A DNA stretch of 46,798 bases. Origin: Gp7-AA10 sp035636095 (GTDB taxonomy: Bacteria > Acidobacteriota > Thermoanaerobaculia > Gp7-AA8). The notes below the pieces were generated by a model. It was given only the letters and a program-made list of their open reading frames with translations. It was not told the origin of the DNA and did not search any database. The DNA lies in the NCBI GenBank assembly GCA_035636095.1, contig DASPZU010000022.1, positions 1 through 46,798 of the forward strand, written 5' to 3'. Within the stretch, counting starts at the first letter, position 1. Every line of letters starts with the position of its first letter. Shown one piece after another: positions 34,154 through 42,712 of this stretch. The translations under genes and the position numbers were made by a program.

Positions 34154-36099
34154 CGCGGAAAGGCCTCCTTCACTCCGCCGTCGACGGGCAGCATCGCGCC
34201 GGTTGTCTTGGCGGAGCGCGGGCCGGCCAGAAAAAGCGCCGCCTCCGCCACGTCATCGGCGGTGACCTCGGTCTTCAGCAGCGTGCGGTTGCGGTAGTAG
34301 TCCGGAAGCTTCGAGGCCTCGATGCCGTAGGCCTGCGCGCGCATGTTGCGCATTTCGTCGCTCCAAAATCGCGAGCCGTCGAAGATGGCATCGGGATTGA
34401 GCATGTTCGCGCGGATGCCGAATTCTCCCCCCTCCAGCGCCACGATCCGGCACAACTGCGCCTCGGCCGCCTTGCTGACGCTGTAGGCGCCGAACTCTTT
34501 TCCCGGCGCGGTCACATTCTTCGAGGCATTGAAGACGATGCTGCCGCCGCGCCCCTGCTGCTTCATCACGCGAATGGCAGCGCGCGACACCAGAAAGTGT
34601 CCGCGTGTGTTGACCGCGAAGCTCTTTTCCCAATCCGCGAGTGGAAGAACGTCAAGGGTGCCGAACGAGGCAATCCCGGCGTTGCTCACGATGATGTCCA
34701 CACCGCCGTAGGCGCGGACAGTCTCGTCAAAAGCCCGATCAACGTCCTCTTCGTTGCTGACATCCAGCTTGATTGCCACCGCCTGGCGGAAGCCCTTGAC
34801 CTGGGCAGCCACTTCCTTTGCGCCCTCCAGATTCACGTCGGTGACCACCACGTGCGCGCCTTCCTCGGCGAATCGCAGCGCGATGGCGCGGCCGATTCCA
34901 CTCGCGGCGCCGGTGATCATGGCCACCTGTCCGGCAAGCTCTTTCTCCTTCGGCAGCAGCGTGAGCTTGTACAGCTCCAGCGGCCAATACTCCGCCTGGA
35001 AGGCATCGTGATCGTTCAGCGTGGCGTACCCGCCCGCCGCTTCTGCCCCCGCGATGATGCGCATGGTGTGGCGGTAGATGTCGCGGACGATGCGCGCCGC
35101 GCGCGCATCTTTGCCGACCGTCCACATCCCTACCCCCGGCTTCAGGACCACACGCGGCGTCGGATCGAGCATCGGAAAATCACTCTTGTTATTATTATAT
35201 GATAACTTGTAACGTTCGATGTAGGCGGCAACATCGTCATCTTCGAGAAAAAGCGGAAATCGTTTTGTGTACAGCAGGTGATCGGGCGTCGCCGGTCCGA
35301 TTTGGGTGATGCGCCTGGCGTCGGGCCGAGCCAGAAACTCGAGCACTTCCGGCGAATCGTCGAATTCGAGGATGACCTTCCCGATGGCGCCGCGAAGGGC
35401 GGGGGCGATTTGTGTGGCACCCCTCACCCCCGCTTCGCGGACCCTCTCCCCGCTTGCGGGGAGAGGGCGGGGTGAGGGGCGATACTTCTCCGCCTTTGTT
35501 ACCAACTCAATATGTCGCTCGTACGCCTCCATCGGAGTGGCGCCCCACGTGATCAATCCGTGGTTCATGAGCACGATGCCGGCAGCCCTGGCATTGAAGG
35601 CCTCGGCGACATCGCGGCTGAGACGAAATCCGGGCCGCCGATACGGAACGGTGACCAGCGCGTCGCCAAAACAGTCGCGGATGGTCTTCTCGCGACCGCG
35701 GGTGTTGGTCAGCGCGAGGATGGCGTCGGCGTGCGTATGCAGCACTGCGTTAGGGGGAAGAAACGCGTGCAGCAGCGTCTCGATCGAGGGGCGCGCCCCA
35801 CCCGGATCGACCAGACATCGCGCCAGGTAGTCGACCATCTCCTCGTCGGTCATGTCGCTCGTGCGCGTGCGCAGCGGCGCGATGAAGTCGAGGCGCACGG
35901 CCGGAAATTGCTTCGGCGTGATGGTCTTCATGTCGCTGCCGCTGCTCTTGATCAGCATCACCGGGATGGTGTTGCCGAGGAGGTCGGCGGAGGTGGTTTT
36001 GAGGCTGTTGTTGCCGCCGCCCCACAACACCAGCGACTCGTTTGCGCCGACCAGGCGCGACTGCTCGACAAGGTCATCGAGGGGGTTGCCATCACTCAT
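34150..36099 (-). CDS. Two-domain class II aldolase / short-chain dehydrogenase
   Basis: A protein of 649 residues. The N-terminal domain is a class II aldolase/adducin fold with metal ligands in HTHADAILALTN and VLMNHGLITWG. The C-terminal domain (from about 390) is a classical SDR: AMITGAASGIGRAIALRFAE, VSNAGIASFG and YSVSK. This fusion resembles rhamnulose-1-phosphate aldolase/lactaldehyde dehydrogenase proteins that degrade 6-deoxyhexoses, so here it may handle fucose or rhamnose. Residues about 208-227 are encoded by a palindromic repeat inserted in frame (35420-35479), which the family does not need. A TATAAT eight bases before ATG 36099 suggests a nearly leaderless mRNA. Confidence 0.9.
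   Translation of the reverse strand: MSDGNPLDDLVEQSRLVGANESLVLWGGGNNSLKTTSADLLGNTIPVMLIKSSGSDMKTITPKQFPAVRLDFIAPLRTRTSDMTDEEMVDYLARCLVDPGGARPSIETLLHAFLPPNAVLHTHADAILALTNTRGREKTIRDCFGDALVTVPYRRPGFRLSRDVAEAFNARAAGIVLMNHGLITWGATPMEAYERHIELVTKAEKYRPSPRPLPASGERVREAGVRGATQIAPALRGAIGKVILEFDDSPEVLEFLARPDARRITQIGPATPDHLLYTKRFPLFLEDDDVAAYIERYKLSYNNNKSDFPMLDPTPRVVLKPGVGMWTVGKDARAARIVRDIYRHTMRIIAGAEAAGGYATLNDHDAFQAEYWPLELYKLTLLPKEKELAGQVAMITGAASGIGRAIALRFAEEGAHVVVTDVNLEGAKEVAAQVKGFRQAVAIKLDVSNEEDVDRAFDETVRAYGGVDIIVSNAGIASFGTLDVLPLADWEKSFAVNTRGHFLVSRAAIRVMKQQGRGGSIVFNASKNVTAPGKEFGAYSVSKAAEAQLCRIVALEGGEFGIRANMLNPDAIFDGSRFWSDEMRNMRAQAYGIEASKLPDYYRNRTLLKTEVTADDVAEAALFLAGPRSAKTTGAMLPVDGGVKEAFPR
35420..35479. 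repeat. REP-like palindromic element, in-frame insertion in the aldolase domain
   Basis: A 60-bp element (exactly 20 codons) bounded by CCCCTCACCC and GGGTGAGGGG, with an inner CTCCCCGC-TT-GCGGGGAG hairpin. A closely similar 63-bp copy lies at 43760-43822. On the coding strand it reads as SPRPLPASGERVREAGVRG within the otherwise normal aldolase. Confidence 0.85.
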
Positions 36100-36107
36100 C
36101 GCACCGG

Positions 36108-36113
36108 ATTATA
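36108..36113 (-). promoter_or_regulatory. Predicted -10 element immediately upstream of the aldolase/dehydrogenase
   Basis: Minus-strand TATAAT with only eight bases to the ATG at 36099. The start of transcription would fall at or next to the start codon. No good -35 is seen. Confidence 0.45.
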
Positions 36114-36192
36114 CGAATGGAGAATCGCACGACATTGAGGTAAACCAATGTTTCTGATCTAATGGCGGTACTTCGACCGACTCGGCGTATTC

Positions 36193-38817
36193 TTGATCAG
36201 AGTCTTTGGTGCCGCAGCAGTTGTCCTGATCGTCACATCAGCGTTGACGGCTGACGTCCGCGCTTCTGGCGCGTCGGCTACGCGGCTCCTGAGTTTGGAT
36301 CTCGACAGCGCCGTCGATGAACGTACGCAGATTCTGACGGTGGATCATCAGGATCCATCTCTGCCGGCGTTCATCATCAAGAACACCTTTCGTCCCGAAA
36401 TCTATCTGCTCTACCTCGATGGCAGTAAGCAGATGACCAGGGTTGAGCAAAAGTCGGTCGAGCTCATCGCCTATTTACCAGATCGACAGCACGATCGGGC
36501 TTACCTGATTGGCGGCATCGGTCCGTATCACGACCTCATTGTCGTGTATCGATTCAGCAATCATCACCAGAAAATGGAGCTGGTCCTTCAGGCTTCCGAC
36601 CCGCTGTCGATACAACCGAAGCGTCCAGGTGATTTTCTGCTCATCGACAAACCTGGCTTTCCGACGCGCCTCCTGATGACAAGCCAGGCCTACGGAAATG
36701 GTCAATCAGGATCCGTGAAGTGCTATGAGCTGCCCGACATCGGAGAGGTGCGGCTGCTATGGGAGACTGATGCGCCCCTCTTCAGCAATCCGCGTCCCCT
36801 CTTGCTGGATTCCTCGAACACCGCCACACGCGTCCTGGTCGACAACAGGTCTCACCTCGCTCGCATCGACATCGACAGCGGACACGTCCTCTCCAATGAG
36901 CGCTACTGTGACGCGTCCTTGAGCTTCGATCGTGTCGATGGGTACTGGTCGGATCCGCTTCCGGGAGGAATTCGCGTACGCCTTGCCTCGGACGCTTACA
37001 ACAAATTCGTGACGGGGATCCGCCTTAACGACGACGGAAAAATTCAACAGGTCTGGAGTCGCTACTTCGAAACCGGATTCGAGAATCAGAAGTACGCAGT
37101 CCATTTCTTCCCACACCTCGTCGAATCCCAGGGAAGCTACCTCATTCCGATTCAAATCGCCTCCGATGGTGTTTCGACGGTCGAGCTCTTGGATGCCATG
37201 ACCGGCCATGTGATCCATTCCGTGTCAAACGCATCGTTGGTCGTATCGTTGGATCCCGGCAGCTCACAACTCGTTCTTCGCCGATTGAATCGCAAGCAAA
37301 GAATGCTTTACGTGTTCGACGTCGACGCTCGTGAATGGAGGCATTACCGGCCTCCGCTCGGGTACAGGATCAGAAGCTCCAGCCGCTTCGGAAGTGTTGC
37401 GTACCTCGCTCGCTCTCCGCTTTACAACAAGGGCCATCCGATCGCCTACAGCAATAACGGGCCGGCGTATCTGGTGGGTGTTGGCAGCGAATTCTATGCC
37501 TACGTTCCCCGGACAGGCATCGTCGGGTCAGCAGTCACAGTTCCGAAGGTGACGCATTCCCGTGCTGTCATCGGCGGATCGGACGTTTATCTCTATCGCG
37601 ACGCGAAGAGTCTTTTCGTCATTCGACAGGATCGACACGTGGACGCCATGAAAATCCCGCCTTCCGCCTCCTATTTTGTAGCGCCGGACTGTTACGGATA
37701 CTTTGAGCAGGCTAACGGCAAATCTTCCATCACTTATGCGTCTCCGGGCAAAAAGCCGCACACAGTAGTCTTGGGTGGCCGTCTATATGAAGCCTATGCG
37801 ACGACTGGAGTCATTCCACGTAATGGCCGCATGAAGCTGATCGTTCATAATGCTCAAAACTTACTGGGCATTAACGGCGAGACCGGCACTGTAGACTGGA
37901 GGTTGCAATTCGCTTCTCCGTATCAGTGCTCGAGGAACATGCTGTGGGTCGATCGCGGTCAAACGGCCGCGGTTCTTGTCATGTTCGACTCCGACATTCT
38001 CCTGGTCGATGCCGAAACGGGTCGAATCGTCAAGCGAGCGAAAAACGACCAGCCGTCAACTGCGTTCTTCTTTCGGCCTGCAAGAGAGACCAAAAGCCAC
38101 TTCGCCCTCGCCGATGGCAACGGTCTCGGTCTTCTCGATACCGAAACTCTCTCGTGGCTCTGGCGTCGCGACGTGCCTGCCGAAGCTCAGGAACTGATTT
38201 CAGCGACCTTTGACTACAACCACGACGGCACACGGGACGTACTGAAGCCCTGGACGGGCGACGAAGTCATCCTCGTGGACGGCGCCACCGGCACGCAGAT
38301 TCAAACCTACGACCAAAACGCCTTATCTGGAATCGTGGGAGGCGATCGGAACGGCGGCGATGCGATTCTGACCCGATCCAATGCAAAACTTCGAATCGAG
38401 CGCTTTGGATCGCCAATCGAAACGCGCGATCTGTCCGACGACTGCAAGGTCGTTCCGCTCTCCGAAGCCTACGTTACCGACTGCCGGAACGGTGCCGGAA
38501 TCGTGATCGCTGTGGAACGCATCGATCGGAAGACAGAAATTCCCGAATTGAAGGTTCCTTGCGCCGATCCGTGCAACGAATCGCTGGCGGCGGGCGGTTC
38601 CTTCATTGCGATCGCTCATGACAACAGAGTTGTTGCCATGGACTTCGGAAATTCTGCTCAGATCGCAGATGTCACTTTCCCATCTGGTGTTACAGATATG
38701 GCGGCCGACCTTAGATTCTCACCTGACTCGATGATTGTGGTCACAGAGAGCGGAGACCTTTATTGGCTTGCGATGGAACGCCATCAGACAAAGAGCACAG
38801 CGCCCCCCGCTCACTGA
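36193..38817 (+). CDS. Large secreted beta-propeller-like protein of unknown function
   Basis: A protein of 874 residues starting at TTG 36193, with a signal peptide (residues 1-24, VFGAAAVVLIVTSALTADVRA). The rest is a run of short beta-strand-like blocks without cysteine clustering, consistent with one or more propellers. One FG-GAP-like calcium loop, DYNHDGTRDV, lies at about residue 674, and segments such as LLGINGETGTVDWRLQF and LLVDAETGRIVKR resemble PQQ-type propeller blades. No catalytic motif is recognised. It is divergent from the fucose gene set and converges on the GalE-like gene with a 7-bp overlap. Ligand binding or scaffolding at the cell surface is a guess. Confidence 0.75.
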   Translation: MIRVFGAAAVVLIVTSALTADVRASGASATRLLSLDLDSAVDERTQILTVDHQDPSLPAFIIKNTFRPEIYLLYLDGSKQMTRVEQKSVELIAYLPDRQHDRAYLIGGIGPYHDLIVVYRFSNHHQKMELVLQASDPLSIQPKRPGDFLLIDKPGFPTRLLMTSQAYGNGQSGSVKCYELPDIGEVRLLWETDAPLFSNPRPLLLDSSNTATRVLVDNRSHLARIDIDSGHVLSNERYCDASLSFDRVDGYWSDPLPGGIRVRLASDAYNKFVTGIRLNDDGKIQQVWSRYFETGFENQKYAVHFFPHLVESQGSYLIPIQIASDGVSTVELLDAMTGHVIHSVSNASLVVSLDPGSSQLVLRRLNRKQRMLYVFDVDAREWRHYRPPLGYRIRSSSRFGSVAYLARSPLYNKGHPIAYSNNGPAYLVGVGSEFYAYVPRTGIVGSAVTVPKVTHSRAVIGGSDVYLYRDAKSLFVIRQDRHVDAMKIPPSASYFVAPDCYGYFEQANGKSSITYASPGKKPHTVVLGGRLYEAYATTGVIPRNGRMKLIVHNAQNLLGINGETGTVDWRLQFASPYQCSRNMLWVDRGQTAAVLVMFDSDILLVDAETGRIVKRAKNDQPSTAFFFRPARETKSHFALADGNGLGLLDTETLSWLWRRDVPAEAQELISATFDYNHDGTRDVLKPWTGDEVILVDGATGTQIQTYDQNALSGIVGGDRNGGDAILTRSNAKLRIERFGSPIETRDLSDDCKVVPLSEAYVTDCRNGAGIVIAVERIDRKTEIPELKVPCADPCNESLAAGGSFIAIAHDNRVVAMDFGNSAQIADVTFPSGVTDMAADLRFSPDSMIVVTESGDLYWLAMERHQTKSTAPPAH

Positions 38818-39692
38818 AAGCGTTTCGTTCCCTTAAACCAGGCCAGCGTTTCGCGTAGACCGTCGGCCAGCGCGGTACGGCCGAATTGCGACGCCAGGAC
38901 GCTTCGCCGCTGTTCGCCGATCTTGGCAGGCCCGTGCTCGGCGCGAATGCCAATGAGCGATGCCAGCTGGTTGACGCTGGTCTCGACTCCGGTGCCGACA
39001 TTGAGCGGACCCGGATCGGAAGAATCGGTCACGTGCATGTTGGCAGCGACGACGTCGGCCACGTAGACGAAATCGCGGGTCTGCCGGCCGTCGCCGTTGA
39101 TGATGGCCTTTTCGCCGCGCTGCAGACGATCGATGAAGATCGCCACCACGCCCGCCTCCCCTTTCGAGTTTTGCCGCGGCCCGTAGACGTTGGCGTATCG
39201 CAATGCGACCGTGGAAAGGCCGTGGACGACGCGGAAATAGTTGAGATAGTGCTCGACGGCCAGCTTGGCGCAGCCGTAGGGCGACAGCGGATTGGTGGGA
39301 TGCTGTTCGGTCTGCGGAGCGAATTGCGGCTCACCGTAAATCGCGCCGCCGCTGGAGGCGAAAATGAATCGATTGACGCCGGCCCCTAACGCCTTCTGCA
39401 GCAGCGCAAGACTGCCCACGACATTGACCTCGGCATCGAAGAGCGGATCGGCAACCGATCGCCGCACGTCCATCTGCGCGGCATGATGGTTGATGACGTC
39501 GGGTCGGATCTGGTCGAGCGGCACCTTGCGGATGTCGCCCTCCATGAACGCGGCGCGGGGATTGAGATTGCGCCGGTCGCCGCTGGAGAGATCGTCGACG
39601 ACGGTGACGCGCCAGCCGCGCTCGAGATAGGCATCGACGACGTGGGAGCCGATAAAGCCTGCACCGCCGGTGACCAGGACATGTTTCGCCAT
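38811..39692 (-). CDS. UDP-glucose 4-epimerase-like SDR
   Basis: A protein of 293 residues from ATG 39692: HVLVTGGAGFIGSHVVDAYL, HHAAQMDVRRSV, FASSGGAIYGE, SPYGCAKLAVEHYL (Tyr/Lys) and YANVYGPRQN. These match GalE/WbpP-type epimerases that invert C4 of UDP-hexoses or UDP-N-acetylhexosamines through a keto intermediate. Family length and motifs are complete. Its stop overlaps the end of the convergent propeller gene by 7 bp. The substrate within the UDP-sugar group is not resolved. Confidence 0.9.
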   Translation of the reverse strand: MAKHVLVTGGAGFIGSHVVDAYLERGWRVTVVDDLSSGDRRNLNPRAAFMEGDIRKVPLDQIRPDVINHHAAQMDVRRSVADPLFDAEVNVVGSLALLQKALGAGVNRFIFASSGGAIYGEPQFAPQTEQHPTNPLSPYGCAKLAVEHYLNYFRVVHGLSTVALRYANVYGPRQNSKGEAGVVAIFIDRLQRGEKAIINGDGRQTRDFVYVADVVAANMHVTDSSDPGPLNVGTGVETSVNQLASLIGIRAEHGPAKIGEQRRSVLASQFGRTALADGLRETLAWFKGTKRFQ

Positions 39693-39709
39693 CGGCGCAA
39701 CATTACAAT

Positions 39710-39783
39710 GGTTGCGCGGTCTCGTGGTTGCGCGGTCTCGGAGGGCTGCACCGCGAGACCACGCGACCTCGCAACTGCGCAAC
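39710..39783. repeat. Direct and inverted repeats between divergent epimerase genes
   Basis: GGTTGCGCGGTCTCG occurs twice in tandem (39710-39724, 39726-39740). After an 11-base gap the inverse, CGAGACCACGCGACC and ACTGCGCAACC, follows, so the whole can fold into an imperfect long hairpin. It fills the 92-bp gap between two divergent sugar epimerase genes and may be a mobile REP-type element or regulator site. Confidence 0.65.
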
Positions 39784-39784
39784 C

Positions 39785-40789
39785 ATGATTCTCGTGACCG
39801 GCGCGGCCGGCTTCATCGGCTTTCACGTTTCGAAGCGGCTGCTCGATGGCGGCAAGAGCGTCGTCGGGATCGACAATCTCAATCCTTACTACGATCCGCG
39901 ATTGAAAGAGGCTCGGCTCAACCAGCTGCGAAAATCGCACGCTTTTACGTTCGTCCACGGCGACGTGGGCGATGCCGACGCCATTCAGGATCTTTTCAGT
40001 CAGCACGAGCCGAAACGCGTGGTCCATCTGGCCGCGCAGGCCGGAGTGCGGTATTCGGTCGAAAATCCCTATGCCTACATCGACTCCAACATCCTCGGAT
40101 TTCAAAACATCCTGGAGGGCTGTCGCCACAACGGGGTCGAGCATCTGCTGTTCGCATCGACCAGCTCGGTCTACGGTCTGAACACGCGGCAGCCGTTTTC
40201 GGAGCATGCGCCGGTCGATCATCCCGTATCGCTTTACGGCGCAACGAAAATCGCAAACGAAATGATGGCACATTCTTATGCACATTTATATCGGCTGCCG
40301 GTGACCGGTCTGCGATTCTTCACCGTGTATGGGCCGTGGGGACGGCCCGACATGGCGCTGTTCAAGTTCACCAGGGGGATTCTGGCGGACGAGCCGATCC
40401 CGGTTTACAACCAAGGCCGGATGGTCCGCGACTTCACCTACATCGACGACGTCGTGGAAGGGGTGGTGCGCATTCTCGATGTCGTTCCAAAACCGGATCC
40501 CCAATGGAACAGCGACAACCCTGATCCGGCCACCAGCAGCGCGCCCTATCGCATCTACAACATCGGCAACAATCGCTCGGTGGAGCTCCTCACTTACATC
40601 GCCATCCTCGAAAAATCCCTCGGCAAAAAAGCAAAGCTCGATCTGATGCCGATGCAGCTGGGCGACGTGCCGTCGACGATGGCCGACGTCGTCGACCTCG
40701 AGAAGGCGACCGGCTTCCGGCCAAACACGACCGTCCAGGAAGGCATCGACCGCTTCGTCAAGTGGTATCGGGAGTACTACCGTGTCTGA
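39785..40789 (+). CDS. UDP-glucuronate 4-epimerase-like SDR
   Basis: A protein of 334 residues from ATG 39785: ILVTGAAGFIGFHVSKRLL, GIDNLNPYYDPRLKEARL (diagnostic for UDP-glucuronate epimerases), HLAAQAGVRYSVENP, STSSVYG, VSLYGATKIANEMM (Tyr/Lys) and FFTVYGPWGRPDMALFKF. The family forms UDP-galacturonate from UDP-glucuronate. No UDP-glucose 6-dehydrogenase is in the window except the N-acetyl type at 20246, so its substrate must come from elsewhere or be an N-acetyl uronate. The last 32 bp overlap the convergent rhomboid gene. Confidence 0.93.
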   Translation: MILVTGAAGFIGFHVSKRLLDGGKSVVGIDNLNPYYDPRLKEARLNQLRKSHAFTFVHGDVGDADAIQDLFSQHEPKRVVHLAAQAGVRYSVENPYAYIDSNILGFQNILEGCRHNGVEHLLFASTSSVYGLNTRQPFSEHAPVDHPVSLYGATKIANEMMAHSYAHLYRLPVTGLRFFTVYGPWGRPDMALFKFTRGILADEPIPVYNQGRMVRDFTYIDDVVEGVVRILDVVPKPDPQWNSDNPDPATSSAPYRIYNIGNNRSVELLTYIAILEKSLGKKAKLDLMPMQLGDVPSTMADVVDLEKATGFRPNTTVQEGIDRFVKWYREYYRV

Positions 40790-41459
40790 AGATTCGGACG
40801 GTCAATCCGACGCACGCCCCGAATAGAAAGCCTCCGATGTGCGCCCACCACGCCACGCCCACCGCCTGCTGCGCTCCTGACACCGTCGCCAGCGCCAGGA
40901 ATCCGTTGAAGAACTGCAACGCGAACCAGATCGGAAGAAACACCAGCGCGCGGGTCTCGGCCATCGCCCAATAAACGACCAGCGGAAAGAGCGTCACGAT
41001 CCGCGCGCGCGGCCGCAGGACCAGAAATGCGCCTAACACCCCCGCGATACTGCCCGACGCACCGATGGAAGGAATCGGAGACTCCGGAAAAAACGCCGTG
41101 TGCACCAGGCTTCCCACCACTCCGCACACGATGAAGAAAAAAAAGTAGCGGAGGTGACCTAAAGCATCCTCCATCGGGCCGCCGAAGACCCACAGGTAAA
41201 TCATGTTGCCGAAGAGATGGACAACGCCGCCGTGCAGAAACAATGACGTGATCAGCGTCATCGTGGCCTGGAATCCGTCGGCGCCGTACATGGCCGGATG
41301 CATCAAACGTCGCGGAATGAATCCCAGGGTAGCGATGAGAATCTCGGTCTGCGGCCCGAGGAACAGCATGGCCATGAAGATGATGGTGTTGGTGGCGACC
41401 AGCGCGCGATTCACGATGGGGGTGGTGCGGCGGGGGAGGGTGTGGCGGATGGGAATCAT
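40758..41459 (-). CDS. Rhomboid-family intramembrane serine protease
   Basis: A protein of 233 residues with about six transmembrane helices. The catalytic Ser is in GASGSIAGVLGAFL and the catalytic His in AWWAHIGGFLFG; HGGVVHLFGNMIYLWVFG is the conserved second segment. It cleaves membrane proteins within the bilayer. ATG 41459 overlaps the aminotransferase stop by 4 nt (ATGA), so the two are co-translated despite unrelated functions. Substrate unknown. Confidence 0.93.
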   Translation of the reverse strand: MIPIRHTLPRRTTPIVNRALVATNTIIFMAMLFLGPQTEILIATLGFIPRRLMHPAMYGADGFQATMTLITSLFLHGGVVHLFGNMIYLWVFGGPMEDALGHLRYFFFFIVCGVVGSLVHTAFFPESPIPSIGASGSIAGVLGAFLVLRPRARIVTLFPLVVYWAMAETRALVFLPIWFALQFFNGFLALATVSGAQQAVGVAWWAHIGGFLFGACVGLTVRIFRHGSTPDTT

Positions 41460-42541
41460 TCGAGACCGCTGCGAATCTCGCGCACAACCTCCGCCATCTG
41501 CTCCCGTGTCAACTCCGGATAGACCGGAATGGCGAGCGATTGCGATGCCGCCGCTTCGGAATTCGGAAAACGTCCCGCCTCGAGGTAGGCGAAACATTCC
41601 TGCTGCGGGAGCGTGAGCGGATAGTAGACCTCGCATCCGATCCCGACTTTTTTCAGATGCGCCATCACGCGATCGCGGCCTTCCTTGAATCGAACGACAT
41701 ACTGATTGAAGACGTGGCGCCGCCGCGGCAGCGCTCGCGGCAGGGTGATGCGGTCGTCTCCTGCAAACAGCTGGTCATAAATCTTTGCGTTGCGGCGGCG
41801 TCCCTCGGTCCACTTTTCGAGGTAGCGAAACTTCACATGAAGGATGGCAGCCTGCAGCGCGTCGATCCGGAAGTTCCCCCCCACGTACCGATGAAAATAT
41901 TTTGGACGCATGCCGTGCACGCGGAAGTCGATCAGCTTCTCCGCCAGCGCGTCATCGTTCGTCGTGACGGCGCCGGCATCGCCGAATGCCCCCAGGTTTT
42001 TTGAGGGGAAGAAGGAGAAGCAGCCCATGGCGCCGAAGGATCCGGCGCGCCGGCCGTCGAGCTCGGCGCCGACCGCCTGCGCGGCATCCTCGACCATTGG
42101 AATCCCGAAATCCATCGAATCGATGGCCGCCATCTGCCCGTACAGATGCACCGGCATAATGGCCTTGGTCCGCTTGGTGATGCGCTTTTGGATCTGCGCG
42201 GTGGCGATGTTGTAGTCGTCGAGGTCGATGTCGACGAACACGGGCGTGGCGCCGAGTCGCGCCACCACCCCCGCGGTTGCGAAGAACGAATACGCCGGGA
42301 CGATCACCTCATCGCCGCTTTTGACATCGAGGACCATCAGCGCCATGAGGAGCGCATCTGTGCCCGACGAGACGCCGATGGCGTGTTTGGTCTGACAGTA
42401 GACCGCGAAATCGCGCTCGAACTCCTCGACTCTCTTGCCCAGGATGAAGTGCTGCGAGGCGTAGACCTCGTCGGTGACGCGCAGGATCTCGTCGCGAATG
42501 GCGGCGTATTGCGGTTTCAAATCGAGCAGCGGAACCGGCAT
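41456..42541 (-). CDS. DegT/DnrJ/EryC1/StrS-type sugar aminotransferase
   Basis: A protein of 361 residues from ATG 42541: PLLDLKPQYAAIRDEI, GVSSGTDALLMALM (phosphate grip), VEDAAQAVGA, FSFFPSKNLGAFGDAG with the PLP-binding Lys, and YVGGNFRIDALQAA. The family aminates keto-nucleotide sugars with PLP, typically at C3 or C4. This links the locus to amino-deoxysugar synthesis. The C3- versus C4-specificity cannot be told from these motifs. Confidence 0.93.
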   Translation of the reverse strand: MPVPLLDLKPQYAAIRDEILRVTDEVYASQHFILGKRVEEFERDFAVYCQTKHAIGVSSGTDALLMALMVLDVKSGDEVIVPAYSFFATAGVVARLGATPVFVDIDLDDYNIATAQIQKRITKRTKAIMPVHLYGQMAAIDSMDFGIPMVEDAAQAVGAELDGRRAGSFGAMGCFSFFPSKNLGAFGDAGAVTTNDDALAEKLIDFRVHGMRPKYFHRYVGGNFRIDALQAAILHVKFRYLEKWTEGRRRNAKIYDQLFAGDDRITLPRALPRRRHVFNQYVVRFKEGRDRVMAHLKKVGIGCEVYYPLTLPQQECFAYLEAGRFPNSEAAASQSLAIPVYPELTREQMAEVVREIRSGLE

Positions 42542-42553
42542 CGCGGCGATTGT

Positions 42554-42630
42554 AATGGGGTCAGGTCTGCACTTTTCTGCTTTTTCCACACGTCGTAGAA
42601 AAAGGTGAAAAGTGCAGACCTGACCCCATT
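42554..42630. repeat. 77-nt perfect-arm hairpin repeat (REP/RAYT-type)
   Basis: Two perfectly complementary 24-bp arms (42554-42577 and 42607-42630; outer end AATGGGGTCAGG, inner end CACTTTTC) flank a 29-nt centre that itself has a 7-bp stem (CTTTTTC/GAAAAAG). It contains no transposase gene. The GGGGTCAGG-type ends recall elements moved by REP-associated tyrosine transposases (RAYT), so a non-autonomous element is likely. It lies between the aminotransferase start and the next secreted protein. Confidence 0.8.
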
Positions 42631-42712
42631 CCGTAGACGCTGCGCTGCACAAGTTCGTATTCACAAGCGACACGCGAACCGCGGATCGCGAAACTAAAAA
42701 GGAGCAGTCCAC

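Noticed and set aside
42554..42630. Possible CRISPR repeat or intrinsic terminator
   Set aside because: It is a single inverted repeat without spacers, and there is no T-run after the stem; a REP-type element fits better.
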